Position numbers and translations under genes: made by a program. Below the pieces are notes generated by a model that saw only the letters and a list, made by a program, of their open reading frames with translations, searched no databases and had not been told where the DNA came from. DNA of 64,000 nt from contig JABAKD010000010.1 of assembly GCA_012845835.1 (NCBI GenBank), positions 12,558,473 through 12,622,472 on the forward strand, written 5' to 3'. This DNA comes from Undaria pinnatifida (lineage: Eukaryota > Sar > Phaeophyceae > Laminariales > Alariaceae). Of the stretch, positions 8,776 to 19,474 are shown piece after piece; the stretch's first letter is position 1, and each line of letters begins with the position of its first letter.

Positions 8776-10617
8776 ATGGAAACTCCTCTCCTACGGCTCA
8801 CGCCTTTCTCTGGTGAAAGGCCAACTGCGCCTACAAGGTCGGACGCCCTCGGCGACGCTGCTGAATTGCCGTTCGCTGATCCCGTCGCGCGTTATTCGCA
8901 TGCCCATTGGAAGCGAGAGCAGCACGCTGAGCTGACGTGCCACGCCACGATGCGTTACATCTCTATCAGCCGGCCGTCGGTCCTGCCGCCCGACTTTTTG
9001 GCGTGCTACCTCTCGCTCAAGCGTCCATCCCTCTCAGACATCAAAGAGCTGGCGGGTAAGGGTCGACTACATACAACCGACGACGACATTGTCCTACTCG
9101 TCCGTAACCCGGCACTGCCGCCAACAAGGTCTGACAAACCCAACTCTGTGGGGCGAGCTGCTTGCTTGCTAAACGACGAGCCAGTTCGCATCTACGTTTC
9201 CCTGCTCATGCGCCCTTGGATCATGCAAGCTTGTCACTCGACGGCATCTTGTCACCTTGGCACCACCCGCACGTTGCGCATGCTGGAGCGGTTTTATTGG
9301 CGGATTGGCATGAATGTGTGCACCCGGTGGTGGCTTCGCCACTGCTTGAAGCGCCAAGTGCGGAAAAACCCACGGCTGACTGTCCGCTGGCCCATCATCT
9401 CAATGCCTCTACCGGAAGGTTCAGGTGTCGCCGTCAGTGTTGACTACTTCTGCTCCTTCTGGTCACACCACGAGGCAACATCTGTATCCTGCTGTTCACC
9501 GATCGCTTCAGTCGTCGGGCCGACATGTTCCCGGTCACTGCCGCTGAGTTCACCGCGGAGGGTACAGCCAATATCCTGGTGAACCAATACATCCCCTTGT
9601 GGGGGTGCCCGCGCACCATACTCTCGGTCAACGGACTGCAGTTCTGCTCCAAGCTTTTACGAGCTGTATATCAGCTGTTGGGTGTGCACAAGCTTGCTAC
9701 TAGCTCCTATCATCCCAACTGTATCGGCGGCGTTGGGCGGGTAAACCACACTATAGCCCAAATGCTGGCAATGGTCGTCAACGAGCGACAAGACGATTGG
9801 GACTTGCATCTGCCCCACCTCGAATTCGCTTACAACAAGTCAGTCAGCGCGGCGACGGGTATAGCGCCCAACGAGGTTCACATGGGCAGACTCCCACGGC
9901 TCCTCCTGACGGTTTTCGACCGCACTGGCGTCGTGGGACACCAGAGTCTAGCCCACGACCACCTGGCCTGTTGCGACTTGGTCACCGACCGGCAACAGCG
10001 CGCGAACGACATTGTCCAAGCACACCACGCCCTCACCGTTTCTCGTGTTAACCGCAGAAACTCCGCCCTCGCCGACGCGCTGCGTCCAGCACCTAACTTA
10101 GCTACGGGTGGTTGGGCATGGGTGTATAATTTTGCCTCTACCATCCGCTAGGGTGTGAAGGCGAACACCGACGCCAAGGTACTCAAGGCCAACCTCGCGC
10201 TTAACTGGACGGGCCCGTACAAGATCCTGGCAGTCGGTCCCTGCTCCGCCGCCGAAACCTCGGACGGTTCGCCGCTCGGGAGCAACCTCCTCTATTTGGA
10301 TCTCCCTTCCGACCTGCCCGGTTCGGACGCTCGTCTGCGAGTGACCATCGAGCGCTGCAAACCCTGCGCCACCCCCCACGACAGCTGGGACATGCCCAAA
10401 TATCTACCGGCGGGGCTGACGCAGTACGTGCTCAACAATTTTTCCAAGAAATCCCCACCGTATCACGTCACCCGAGACGACGTTTCGACCCCCCTACAAC
10501 GGCTGGATGTAGAGCAGATCACCGGTCATCAGTCGGTACGGGGGCGAGGTGGCGTCATCGCGGTGCTATACAAGACGTACATTCATCCGCGCCTCACGCT
10601 CAGTTCTATCCGTGGCT
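8776..10617 (+). pseudogene. Integrase pseudogene (gypsy)
   Basis: Homologous to the integrase at 21,036-23,084, but broken near 9,450 and again near 10,150 by a stop. The HHCC region, the first Asp (VDYF), the GPY module and the start of a chromodomain are visible. The second catalytic Asp is Val (LSVNGLQF) and the catalytic Glu is Gly (GGVGRVNH). The zinc finger has lost a Cys (HCLKRQ). Upstream it keeps the frame through SLSDIKELAGKGRL, which is damaged in the full-length copy. Confidence 0.85.
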
Positions 10618-10631
10618 AGTGGGATTAATAC

Positions 10632-10730
10632 TAGAGCTTCTCCAATACAAGTGAATGATCAACGTGAAATCTGCCTAGTAGAGAAATCTGAAAGAGGGTG
10701 GCCTGTGTTGTAAACAGCCCCCTAATATTA
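10632..10730 (+). repeat. Dispersed repeat, pair of 50,483-50,582
   Basis: About 100 bp shared with 50,483-50,582. Landmarks are ACAAGTGA, CTGCCTAGTAGAGA and GGGTGGCCTGTGT followed by AACAGCCC. It directly follows the truncated gypsy copy. The family is unknown. Confidence 0.6.
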
Positions 10731-10904
10731 CAATACCTCGACGCGGACACTTTTTATAGACAAAAGCCGCGAGGGGGAACGTTGAAATTCCCAAACGTCC
10801 ATCGCAACCTCGTTTTTAGACCCCCAAAGCAGTTTTCTCAGCGTACATCAATATGTTTTGCGAATATGCACAACAGGCCACCCCCCCCCAACCACTGTAA
10901 ACTA

Positions 10905-11665
10905 ATATGTATTTGAAGACACCACTCTGAAACAACACGATAACGAAGTCTGGAACATCACCCAAAACATACACGTATAGCAACAACCACGCGAACACAA
11001 AAGAATACGTGTTCAAAAACACCACTCTGAAACAACACGATAACGAAGCCTAGAACATCAACTAAAACATACACGTGTAGCAACATCCACGCGGACAAAA
11101 ATAATATGTATTTGAGAACACCATTCTAAAACAACACGATAACGAAGTCTAGAACATCACCCAAAACATACATGTATAGCAACAACCACGCGAACACAAA
11201 ATAATATGTGTTAGAAAACACCACTCTGAAACAACACGATAACGAAGCCTAGAACATCAACTAAAACATACACGTGTAGCAACATTCACGCGGACACAAA
11301 CAATATGTATTTGAGAACACCACCCTGAAACAACACGATAACGAAGTCGAGAACATCACCCAAAACATACACGTGTAGCAACAACCACGCGGACACAAAA
11401 TAATACGTGTTCAAAAATATAACTCTGAAACAACACGATAACGAAGCCTAGAACATCAACTAAAACATACACGTGTAGCAACATTCACGCGGACACAAAT
11501 AATAAGTATTTGAGAACACCATTCTGAAACAACACGATAACGAAGTCTAGAACATCACCCAAAACATACACGTGTAGCAACAACCACGCGGACACAAAAT
11601 ATTATGTATTCGAAAACACCACTCTGAAACAACACGTTCGCGAAGTCTAGAACATCAACCAAGAA
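10905..11665 (+). repeat. Tandem repeat of about 100-bp units, about 8 copies
   Basis: The motif AACAACACGATAACGAAG recurs at 96-102 bp steps from about 10,932 to 11,640. Alternate units differ in small ways (for example CATCACCC versus CATCAACT), so a higher-order dimer of about 200 bp is likely. No coding function is visible. Confidence 0.9.
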
Positions 11666-12179
11666 TGCCCATACACTAAAACCACATACACGTCTACATA
11701 CGAAACCCAGTCAAAAGATGGAACCCATGTACCCTGGATTCCAAATTGAGGCCCCTACGACTCAGAAACATCGATTAGTCTACATGTAGTCTTTACACAC
11801 AACTAAAATACGTCAAAACTGCTCGTTGCCAAATAACAGGTTCATCAAGAACGCAAGAACAAACAGAACAAGAGACGAGGTAATCGTAGCAGCGCCCATC
11901 ATTATAGCATTCGCCCACCACATCACCTCCTTTGTAATTGGTTTTGGGCATCAGCGAGCTGGGTCCAACGCATGCCCGTAGTGTCTTAGGTGGAGTGAGG
12001 AGCGGTAGTAAAATGAAGTGCGCTGCTCGATAACCTGTTCCTGACCATCGGTATACTGAACAATCTTCGGGCCGCGTCTCCTCTGTATCAGGTGTGTGAG
12101 GAATTTTATTAGTCGTTTGCAAGCAAGCGGTTGCGTTGACATATACTACCTGGCTTGATGTAAAGGAAAGGAACACCAC
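11666..12179. other. Flank of the young gypsy insertion, no recognised gene
   Basis: Unique-looking sequence between the 100-bp satellite and the LTR. The last four bases, CCAC (12,176-12,179), are the left copy of the target-site duplication. Confidence 0.5.
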
Positions 12180-12447
12180 TGTTAAGATACGGCCTCGAAA
12201 GGCCTGTAGGTATCCGAATTTGAGATCATTTGGATGGGTTTCGTATGATGAGGTTGGCGGTTTATATTCGGGGAAGTTAGGAATTAGATCGGAGGCACGC
12301 GCCTCCGATCTCAGAAGCTATCCCGGGCTCTGGTGGAAACGAATAAAGCTACATCTCTACGAAGGAACGAAAGTGAGTACTCCGAGGACCTACCCAATTG
12401 GCAGACCTGCAGGGGGCACTCTGTGTCCCCCACCTATTAATTTAACA
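12180..12447 (+). repeat. 5' LTR
   Basis: 268 bp, TGTTAA...TTAACA ends, identical by eye to 23,943-24,210. It contains a perfect 11-bp stem (12,286-12,296 with 12,301-12,311, loop ACGC) followed by AATAAA at 12,342-12,347. Stem and polyadenylation motif are also kept in the old LTR at 4,521-4,790, so they probably belong to the R region. Confidence 0.95.
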
Positions 12448-12449
12448 AG

Positions 12450-12466
12450 TGGCGTCGTCGGCAGGA
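12450..12466 (+). other. Primer-binding site, tRNA-Ser type
   Basis: TGGCGTCGTCGGCAGGA starts two bases after the LTR. Its complement ends CCGACGACGCCA, the usual look of a tRNA-Ser 3' end with CCA. The same tRNA-Ser 3' sequence appears, longer, near 36,005-36,035 and 36,160-36,186. Confidence 0.7.
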
Positions 12467-12472
12467 CGAATT

Positions 12473-14150
12473 CTTACACTGTGCTTCCACCCCTACACTA
12501 CACCTAGGGTAAATGCTGCCCGTTTTGGTGCGATGAGTGTCAGCGTGTTGGGCGATCTTACACTGTGCTTCCACCCCTACACTACACCTAGGGTAAATGC
12601 TGCCCGTTTTGGTGCGACGAGTGTCAGCGTGTTGGGCGATCTTTCACTGTGCTCCCCCCCTCCACTACACCTAGGGTAAATGCTGCCCGTTTCGGTGCGA
12701 TGAGTGTCAGCGTGTTGGGCGATCTTACACTGTGCTTCCACCCCTACACTACACCTAGGGTAAATGCTGCCCGTTTTGGTGCGATGAGGGTCAGCGTGTT
12801 GGGCGATCTTTCACTGTGTTCCCCCCCCTCCACTACACCTAGGGTAAATGCTGCCCGTTTTGGTGCGATGAGTGTCAGCGTGTTGGGCGATCTTACACTG
12901 TGCTTCCACCCCTACACTACACCTAGGGTAAATGCTGCCCGTTTTGGTGCGATGAGTGTCAGCGTGTTGGGCGATCTTACACTGTGCTTCCACCCCTACA
13001 CTACACCTAGGGTAAATGCTGCCCGTTTTGGTGCGATGAGTGTCAGCGTGTTGGGCGATCTTACACTGTGCTTCCACCCCTACACTACACCTAGGGTAAA
13101 TGCTGCCCGTTTTGGTGCGACGAGTGTCAGCGTGTTGGGCGATCTTTCACTGTGCTCCCCCCCCTACACTACACCTAGGGTAAATGCTGCCCGTTTCGGT
13201 GCGATGAGTGTCAGCGTGTTGGGCGATCTTACACTGTGCTTCCACCCCTACACTACACCTAGGGTAAATGCTGCCCGTTTTAGTGCGATGAGTGTCAGCG
13301 TGTTGGGCGATCTTACACTGTGCTTCCACCCCTACACTACACCTAGGGTAAATGCTGCCCGTTTTGGTGCGAGGAGTGTCAGCGTGTTGGGCGATCTTTC
13401 ACTGTGCTCCCCCCCCTACACTACACCTAGGGTAAATGCTGCCCGTTTCGGTGCGATGAGTGTCAGCGTGTTGGGCGATCTTTCACTGTGTTCCCCCCCT
13501 ACACTACACCTAGGGTAAATGCTGCCCGTTTTGGTGCGATGAGTGTCAGCGTGTTGGGCGATCTTACACTGTGCTTCCACCCCTACACTACACCTAGGGT
13601 AAATGCTGCCCGTTTTGGTGCGATGAGTGTCAGCGTGTTGGGCGATCTTACACTGTGCTTCCACCCCTACACTACACCTAGGGTAAATGCTGCCCGTTTT
13701 GGTGCGATGAGTGTCAGCGTGTTGGGCGATCTTACACTGTGCTCCCCCCCCTACACTACACCTAGGGTAAATGCTGCCCGTTTTGGTGCGATGAGTGTCA
13801 GCGTGTTGGGCGATCTTTCACTGTGCTTCCACCCCTACTCTACACCTAGGGTAAATGCTGCCTGTTTTGGTGCGACGAGTGTCAGCGTGTTGGGTGACCT
13901 TTCACTGTGCTCCCCTCCTACACTACACCTAGGGTAAATGCTGCCCGTTTCGGTGCGATGAGTGTCAGCGTGTTGGGCGATCTTACACTGTGCTTCCCCC
14001 CCTACACTACACCTAGGGTAAATGCTGCCTGTTTTGGTGCGATGAGCGTCGGCGTGTTGGGCGAACCCTTTTTATGATAACCCCTACACTACACCTAGGG
14101 TAAATGCTGCCCGTTTTGGTCCGATGAGCGTGGGCGTTTTGGGCGACGCT
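12473..14150 (+). repeat. 84-bp tandem array in the retrotransposon leader, about 20 copies
   Basis: The marker CCTAGGGTAAATGCTGCC occurs 20 times from 12,503 to 14,094 at a step of 82-85 bp. Two decayed copies follow to about 14,260. The 84-bp unit is a multiple of three, and two frames stay open for up to 289 residues. The encoded 28-residue repeat has no recognised domain. The array lies between primer site and gag, where packaging or translation signals are expected. Differences between units are mostly in the C-run (CCCCCCC versus CCACCCC). Confidence 0.95.
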
Positions 14151-14577
14151 CTCCTGTGCTACCTCCCCCAGCCTAGGTCGAATGATGCCTGTTTAAGTGC
14201 GATGGCTGCAGACGTACCTTTACTGTGTTGCACCCCCTGCACTGCGGTTGGGGTCAGTGCTGCCCAGTTTTGGCTCCTTGTGCTGCGGTTCGTGCGGGCG
14301 TTACCCATATACCCTACGGTCAGACTGGGCGCTGCTCTTATGTTGCGGTTGTGATGATTGGTACCTTGTTACTGCTGTACTCCTCTTATACGGCTAGTTG
14401 ACGTGGCTGCTACCATCACTGAGGCTGGATGGAGTCAAGGCCCATATTGTTGCTGTTTGCTGAAACACAGATATACCGCTACTTGGAGCAGGAACACCAC
14501 AACAATTTATCTGTCTCCATAGCTTCTTCACGCGTCGTTCCTATCCCCCCCCCCCCCCTTCACTGCACCTAGGCACC

Positions 14578-15477
14578 ATGTCCACCAGTGACGATGGGGG
14601 CTACTCGGGGCTGGCTGAGGTCTTCCACGCACCCCAACCTGGATGCCCACGAGACAGGGAGAGCTCGCTCGAGATGCCGCGACTCGAGACGGGGGGAACC
14701 ATCGGTGGCGGGTTCCGGTGACGAGACAGAAGACGGAGCACCATACCTCCACCCGTTCCCACCAACCAAGCGGGTCGATTCGCTGGTTCGCGCTGAGAAG
14801 GAGACGGACCAACCCCCACCGGACTCGGGGGCGTCTCGACGCCAGCTCTCGCCAGCCCCGGGGGAGCGCTACCAGCTGCCCCCCCCCCGCGCTCGACAGG
14901 GCACCACCGCCGCCACCTGGGCTCTCCGCGCTCGACAGAGCGCCACCCCCAGAGCTCCCGGGACCGGGGCACCCATGCCGCCCCCTTGGTCTTGGCATAC
15001 GCGGCGGCGCGGGCCCAGCGGGCGCTCGACGACGTCAACCAGACGATAGCACGCCGACGTCGGTTTGACGAAGATATCGAACAGGCGAAGACCGCTGCGC
15101 GGGAGTCGTCCCTGGTTGCGAAGAGGGCGCAACAAGCCCTCGCTCAATCAGTTGCGTCGTCTGTGGCGGGAGCTAACGCGGCCCTCTTGCCTTCGTCGCG
15201 CCCGCAGGGTGTCGCATCCCAGCGACCACGACCCGGGAACGACGCCTTCTTCAAGGGCATCGTTGCGTGCATGGCGTCTGCACCGCGGGTAGTCTTCTCC
15301 TCAGCGTTGGCGACCCGCGGTGGTGGAAACGGCCTGCGCCCTCCTCCCGTCAGAGAGGCCGGCGTCGCGGCAAGCGGACGTCCTCAATGGAAGCGGCCTG
15401 GGCTCGCGTGGATTGTACGCCCTATGCTAGACAGACGAGAGCCGCCCCGACCCTTGCCCTCGTCAAGGCCCTGCTGA
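14578..15477 (+). CDS. Gag N-terminal region (frameshifted)
   Basis: An ATG at 14,578 opens a 47-codon frame that stops at 14,721. The reading continues in another frame (rich in Pro, Arg, Ser) and from about 14,980 in a third. That third frame encodes an Ala/Arg/Gln-rich stretch of 60-70 residues with heptad-like spacing (RAQRALDDVNQ, VAKRAQQALAQ), a likely coiled coil. The position between leader array and zinc knuckle, and the composition, suit a gag protein that forms the particle core. At least two frame breaks separate the parts. I do not recognise a named gag family. Confidence 0.45.
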
Positions 15478-15857
15478 TAGCCCACGACGAGGACCCCGAC
15501 CCTGTCTTTTGGCCGGACCCCGGAGAAAGAGTTGGCAGAACGAAACCGGGGAAAATGTCGCGACAGTCGCGACCGCGGGGACCGCAACCGTGGGGGTGGC
15601 AGCAAAAATGGTGGGGGTGGCGACCACCACCGCCGCCGCGGGGGTGACAGCGCATCGGGTGCTGGTGTGCCTGAGGGCGCCGCCGAGGGGGCAATTTCGG
15701 TCCAACAACCGGGGCAGTTGGCCGCAGCTCTGGCAGAGGAATGGCGCGAGAGGGCGTTCAGCGTGGGACAGCTCGTCAACCTCCTCCCGCTCGTCTTGGT
15801 CCTCGAGCACGGACCACACCGAGGTGGTCGTGGTAGCAGGCAAAAAGTGCAAAAACC

Positions 15858-16208
15858 ATGGCAGGAGGAGCATCTGGGCCTGAGGCTTTCACCCTCCTGT
15901 TGCGTCTGCTGATCACGCACTTCGACGGGGTTGATACGGAGGAGGGCTACACTACGTTGCATACTTTTGGAATGTGTAACGGCATGCCTTTTTCTGATTT
16001 CAGTTGGGAGTTTCGCGTACTCATGCCGACCGCTACGGGAAGTGAGCGTGTTTTGTCTCCGGGGACGGATGTGGTGTTGGAGGTGGTTCGGGTGGCGGCG
16101 AATGAGCAATTTCCGGCTCTCCTGCCTGCGTTGTACCCTGGTTCGAAGGCAACGAACCCGCGGCCGTACATCTCGTTGGATGCTATGTGGCGGTCTTTTA
16201 GTGACTAA
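15858..16208 (+). CDS. Gag core-like segment
   Basis: A 116-residue frame from ATG 15,858. It contains a helical start (FTLLLRLLITHF), a middle part with FSWEFRVLMP and a C-terminal part with VVLEVVRVAANEQFPALLPALYP. Length and helix pattern suit part of a retrotransposon capsid. It is followed, after a gap and a frame change, by a CCHC zinc knuckle, the normal order of gag. Function is inferred from position and no specific family motif is present. Confidence 0.5.
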   Translation: MAGGASGPEAFTLLLRLLITHFDGVDTEEGYTTLHTFGMCNGMPFSDFSWEFRVLMPTATGSERVLSPGTDVVLEVVRVAANEQFPALLPALYPGSKATNPRPYISLDAMWRSFSD

Positions 16209-16552
16209 GAAGACACCTGCCGTCAACGGCGAAACATTTTTTCTCTCCCTGTTTCTTCGACGGGAGCGCGGTCATGCGCCCTGTCGGGGCCCCGGCCCGC
16301 CGATCATGGGCGCGGCCAGGGCCGAGTGCCGTCCCAGTCGCTTTCGTGGCAGACGGGATCGAGCCATCATTCAACTGTCATGCCCATCGATGATTCATCT
16401 GACCCTTGGCTTGACCACACATCGAACTGCTGGCCACTAGAAGAGCATCATTATGCAGAAGGTTTCGCCGTTAAGGCCTCGTTTAAGACAGTCGACCCCT
16501 TTGGAGCGGCCTCCTTTCACCTCGCGCTGATGCCCTCCGAGAAAACCGGGGG

Positions 16553-16678
16553 CTTTGCCTCAACTGCCACGAAGACAACCATTCCTTCAAGCATTGTAGG
16601 CATCCTTATTTTACTGCGAGTGGCTGCTTGAACCCTGAACTAGGCCAACTTGGCGACGATGACGCACACCGACGTTGA
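16553..16678 (+). CDS. Gag zinc knuckle (CCHC)
   Basis: A short frame with CLNCHEDNHSFKHC at 16,556-16,597, a perfect C-x2-C-x4-H-x4-C knuckle as used by gag nucleocapsid for RNA packaging. Downstream Gly/Asp-rich residues (GQLGDDDA) lead to a stop at 16,676. The frame differs from the one used at 16,326-16,550, so a frameshift lies just upstream. This knuckle is the firmest sign that 14.6-16.7 kb is gag. Confidence 0.8.
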   Translation, partial: LCLNCHEDNHSFKHCRHPYFTASGCLNPELGQLGDDDAHRR

Positions 16679-17909
16679 CAAACACGCATGGTCTGCTACC
16701 GCCGAGACGACAAATCCTCTCGCCCAAACAACCACAAGAAAAATCGTCGCCATCTTTCAGGATCAGGGCCAGGTAAACTGTTACGACGATACCACATACA
16801 CGTCGGATCACCATGGTATCCTGCGCTCGCCCGCCTCTTCTGCCCCCGCTCCCGCTTCTCGAATGCGCTTTGGAGCAGCCCACAACCCGGGCGAAAATAA
16901 ATGTGCGCGCCAACCTGGCACATTCCGTAACGGCAATTGACAGCTCGACGGCGGTACGGCACCGTCGACAACACTGTCGGGGGGTACCTATTTTGGTTTC
17001 AGGAAATGCTCGTGTTCTGTTCTAGCCTGTCCAGAAACGCAGCACAGATTGCCTCTGTCAAGAGCCTACGGGCTCCTACGCCGTCTGCGGACGATTCTCA
17101 CGGCGTAGTACCGGCGGCGGAAACTAGCGCTTCAAGCGTGGTTTCCTCCAGCCAGGTAATTTTTTTTCTTTTCTTTCTTTTTCGACGGCGAGAACGCGCG
17201 CTTTCAGCGACGTTCCCCTCGGTCATGGTCTGAGTTCGGCAACGGGAACCGCGCTTCCAGCGCCGTTTCCCTCAGCCGCGGCATAAACTCAGCAATGGGG
17301 GTACGCGCTCCAAACGCCGCCCCCATCAACCATGGCACGGGAGCCTGCGCTTTGCGCGCTCCCCCTCTAGGTACGCGCCGCGCAACAATATAGCTGCAGC
17401 GACGGCGCGTCGCCTTTTTTACGCGTATGTGTGCATCCCCCCCTCTCCCTGACCAGGCGGTGGCGGTCGGTTTGAGGTGTGGGACGGTCGACCCTCGAAA
17501 CACTTTTTCTGACCACGAGGTGGCGGTCGGTTTGAGGTGTGGGAAGGCCAACACTAAAACACCGAGATCTTTTGCGAGGCTCGATCCGGTGTTTGCTCGC
17601 GATAAGAGCGGGCGCTCTGTCCTTTTTTCCGTCAAGGAGGAGTCGACAAGATTAGCTACCTCGTCTCCCTTCTCCAAGAGACATAACGGAAGAGAGCCTC
17701 CTCGGGTAAAAATATTATTGCCTTGCCCGAGCCCCGCTCCAGAAGACGCCCACAGGGTTTACGGACCCTGCTTCGTCTTTTAACACGCTAACCCACGTGT
17801 TTCAGGCTACGTCTGCCCCAGTGGCACAGGAAGAAGATCCGACACTGCGCGACGGGCCAGTGGTGACTCCACGGCCTCCAGCCTGATCAGCTGGACGCTA
17901 TTCCCGTAA
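16679..17909 (+). other. Gag-to-NADAR spacer of the gypsy element
   Basis: No domain recognised. It contains a T-rich run at 17,160-17,185, a 67-bp tandem duplication starting at 17,452 and 17,519 (GGTGGCGGTCGGTTTGAGG), and the segment 17,527-17,905 that is also kept in the old copy at 6,587-6,960. Reverse transcriptase motifs were looked for and not found. Confidence 0.5.
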
Positions 17910-18800
17910 ATTTACGGAAGAATCGCGCCTCTCGTCAAGCAGAAACAGCTCAGAGCCCCTGCCCCTTTGGGCGCAGTTAGAGCAGTTTTCTTGCGATTAT
18001 ACGCCAAAAAGCGAAGAGGCCACGAAGCGAGAAACCGTGGGTTCGGACTCGCGTCGTGCTCCCGAGGCCTGGTGTTCCTGAGAGGGACACTACAGGCCCA
18101 AAGAGCCGAGGACTGGTGTTCCCAGACGGGGACATTGCAGACCCAAATGCCCAAAGAGGCTACCGACGGGTTGGCACCGTCGGTGTTGGACTCTTTTTCG
18201 GGTGTAATGAGGGCGGCTTCTTACGAGTTTCCGCCAGCGAGTGAGGAGGACCCGAGGCGAGAAACCCCAGGTTCGGACTCGCATGTTGCTCCCGAGGCCT
18301 AGTGCCCCCGCAAGGGGACATTACAGACCAAAGAGCCGAGGACTGGTGTTCCCAGACGGGGACATTGCAGACCCAAATGCCGAACGAGGCTACCGACGGG
18401 TTGGCACCGTCGGTGTTGGACTCGTTTTCGGGTGCAATGAGGGCGGCTTCTTACGAGTTTCCGCCAGCGAGTGAGGAGGACCCGAGGCGAGAAACCCCAG
18501 GTTCGGACTCGCATGTTGCTCCTGAGGCCTGGTGCTCCCGCAAGGGGACATTACACGCCCAAGTAGCCGAGGACTGGTGTTCCCAAAAGGGGACATTGCA
18601 GACCCACAAATGCCGAACGAGGCTACCGACGGGTTGGCACCGTCGGTTTTTGCCATTTTTCGGGCGCAGTTAGAGCGGATTCTCGCGCTTTTCCGCCAAC
18701 GAGCGAAGAAAGACCCGAGGCGAGATACCACGGGTTCGGATTCGCGTCGTGCTCCCGAGGCCTGGTGTTCCTGGAGGGGGACATTGCAGGCCCAAATTTC
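17910..18800 (+). repeat. 231-bp in-frame tandem repeats, about 3.6 copies
   Basis: The block with GAGGACTGGTGTTCCC recurs at 18,109, 18,339 and 18,571 (steps 230-231), with a partial fourth copy near 18,760. The step is 77 codons, so frames mostly run through. One frame repeats elements such as SEEDPRRETPGSDS and APEAWCSRKGTL. The last copy runs straight into the NADAR segment. The block is missing from the old copy at 6.6-10.6 kb, where the filler replaces it. Confidence 0.85.
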
Positions 18801-19310
18801 AACACGGATTTTGACCCTTCTCTCGAATACTCCACAGCCAAAGTGGTGTTATTCTGGCAGCCCCCATCCTATTTTCCACCGTGGTCCCCTTCGTCGTTTG
18901 CCGTGGACGAGGTACCATATTCTTGCGCGGAGCAGTACATGATGGCCGAAAAGACGAAGTTTTTGCAAGACCATCGAGCAGTGGGGCTCATTATGTCGTC
19001 GCCTCGTCCAAGCATACGCAAACGCATCGGTCGAGGCGTGCGCAACTTTGACTCCGCTGTTGGGGACAGGGAGAAGCAAAACGCCGTGTCGCCTGGCACC
19101 TACGCCAAATTCACGCAGAATCCAGCCATAAAAAAATCACCTCTTGAGCTCTGACAACAAGCTTCTGGCTGAATCCAGCCCTCTGAACCCAGTGTGGGGC
19201 ATTGGCCTCCGGGAGGATGGTCCCAGGGCCAACAACCCATGCCAGGGGAGAGGAAAAACTTGCTCGGTGAGGCACTTTCTGCCGTTCGCGCAGCTATTTG
19301 CGACAATGAG
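18765..19310 (+). CDS. NADAR domain of the retrotransposon (two frameshifts)
   Basis: From about 18,843 the frame gives the NADAR (YbiA/COG3236, DUF1768) signature: LFWQPPSYFPPWSPSSF, then YSCAEQYMMAEKTKF with the conserved Glu (codon 18,930), GRGVRNFD, and GTYAKFTQNPAI. A frame change at a 7-A run (19,130-19,136) is followed by LAESSPLNPVWGIGLRED, and a second change near 19,240 by KNLLGEALSAVRAAI. Together these cover the whole domain in order. Known family members cleave N-glycosidic bonds: bacterial and plant COG3236 proteins act on damaged riboflavin intermediates, and others remove ADP-ribose from guanine. The usual Trp in the FD...W motif is Gly here. There is no ATG, and the frame enters from the preceding repeat, so it would be part of a polyprotein. 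Confidence 0.8.
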
Positions 19311-19474
19311 ACCGGGTCGGCGCACCCGGCCTCCCCTAGTCGGTTCCGCACCTGCACTGCGAGTGCAAGAACCAAGAAATCTCGTCCGCGCCGCAACCGG
19401 ACCGTTCACAGCGGCCAGCGCTCGCAAAGCTTCCCCTTCGGCGTTTCCGACCTATTTCTCGGGCGCGTTGGCCA

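Larger units (their letters stand above)
6581..10617 (+). mobile_element. Scrambled internal piece of an old gypsy copy
   Basis: Plus-strand sequence collinear with 17,527-17,905 and then 18,985-22,570 of the full-length element. The 231-bp repeats and the N-terminal half of the NADAR domain are replaced by a 47-bp filler (6,970-7,016). The piece ends inside the chromodomain at about 10,590 without 3' UTR or LTR. Frameshifts and lost catalytic residues mark it as inactive. Confidence 0.85.

Noticed and set aside
12286-12311. Resemblance of AGATCGGAGGC to a sequencing adapter
   Set aside because: The match is only eight bases, and the sequence is part of a perfect stem that is also present in an older, diverged LTR on the other strand.
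12473-14150. CRISPR-like array
   Set aside because: The 84-bp unit has no variable spacers, lies inside a retrotransposon leader, and the genome is eukaryotic.
16679-17909. Search for a reverse transcriptase between gag and NADAR
   Set aside because: No YxDD-type motif or RT block was seen in any frame. The TLDDVLFT string near 19,570 lacks the aromatic residue and its context is not RT.
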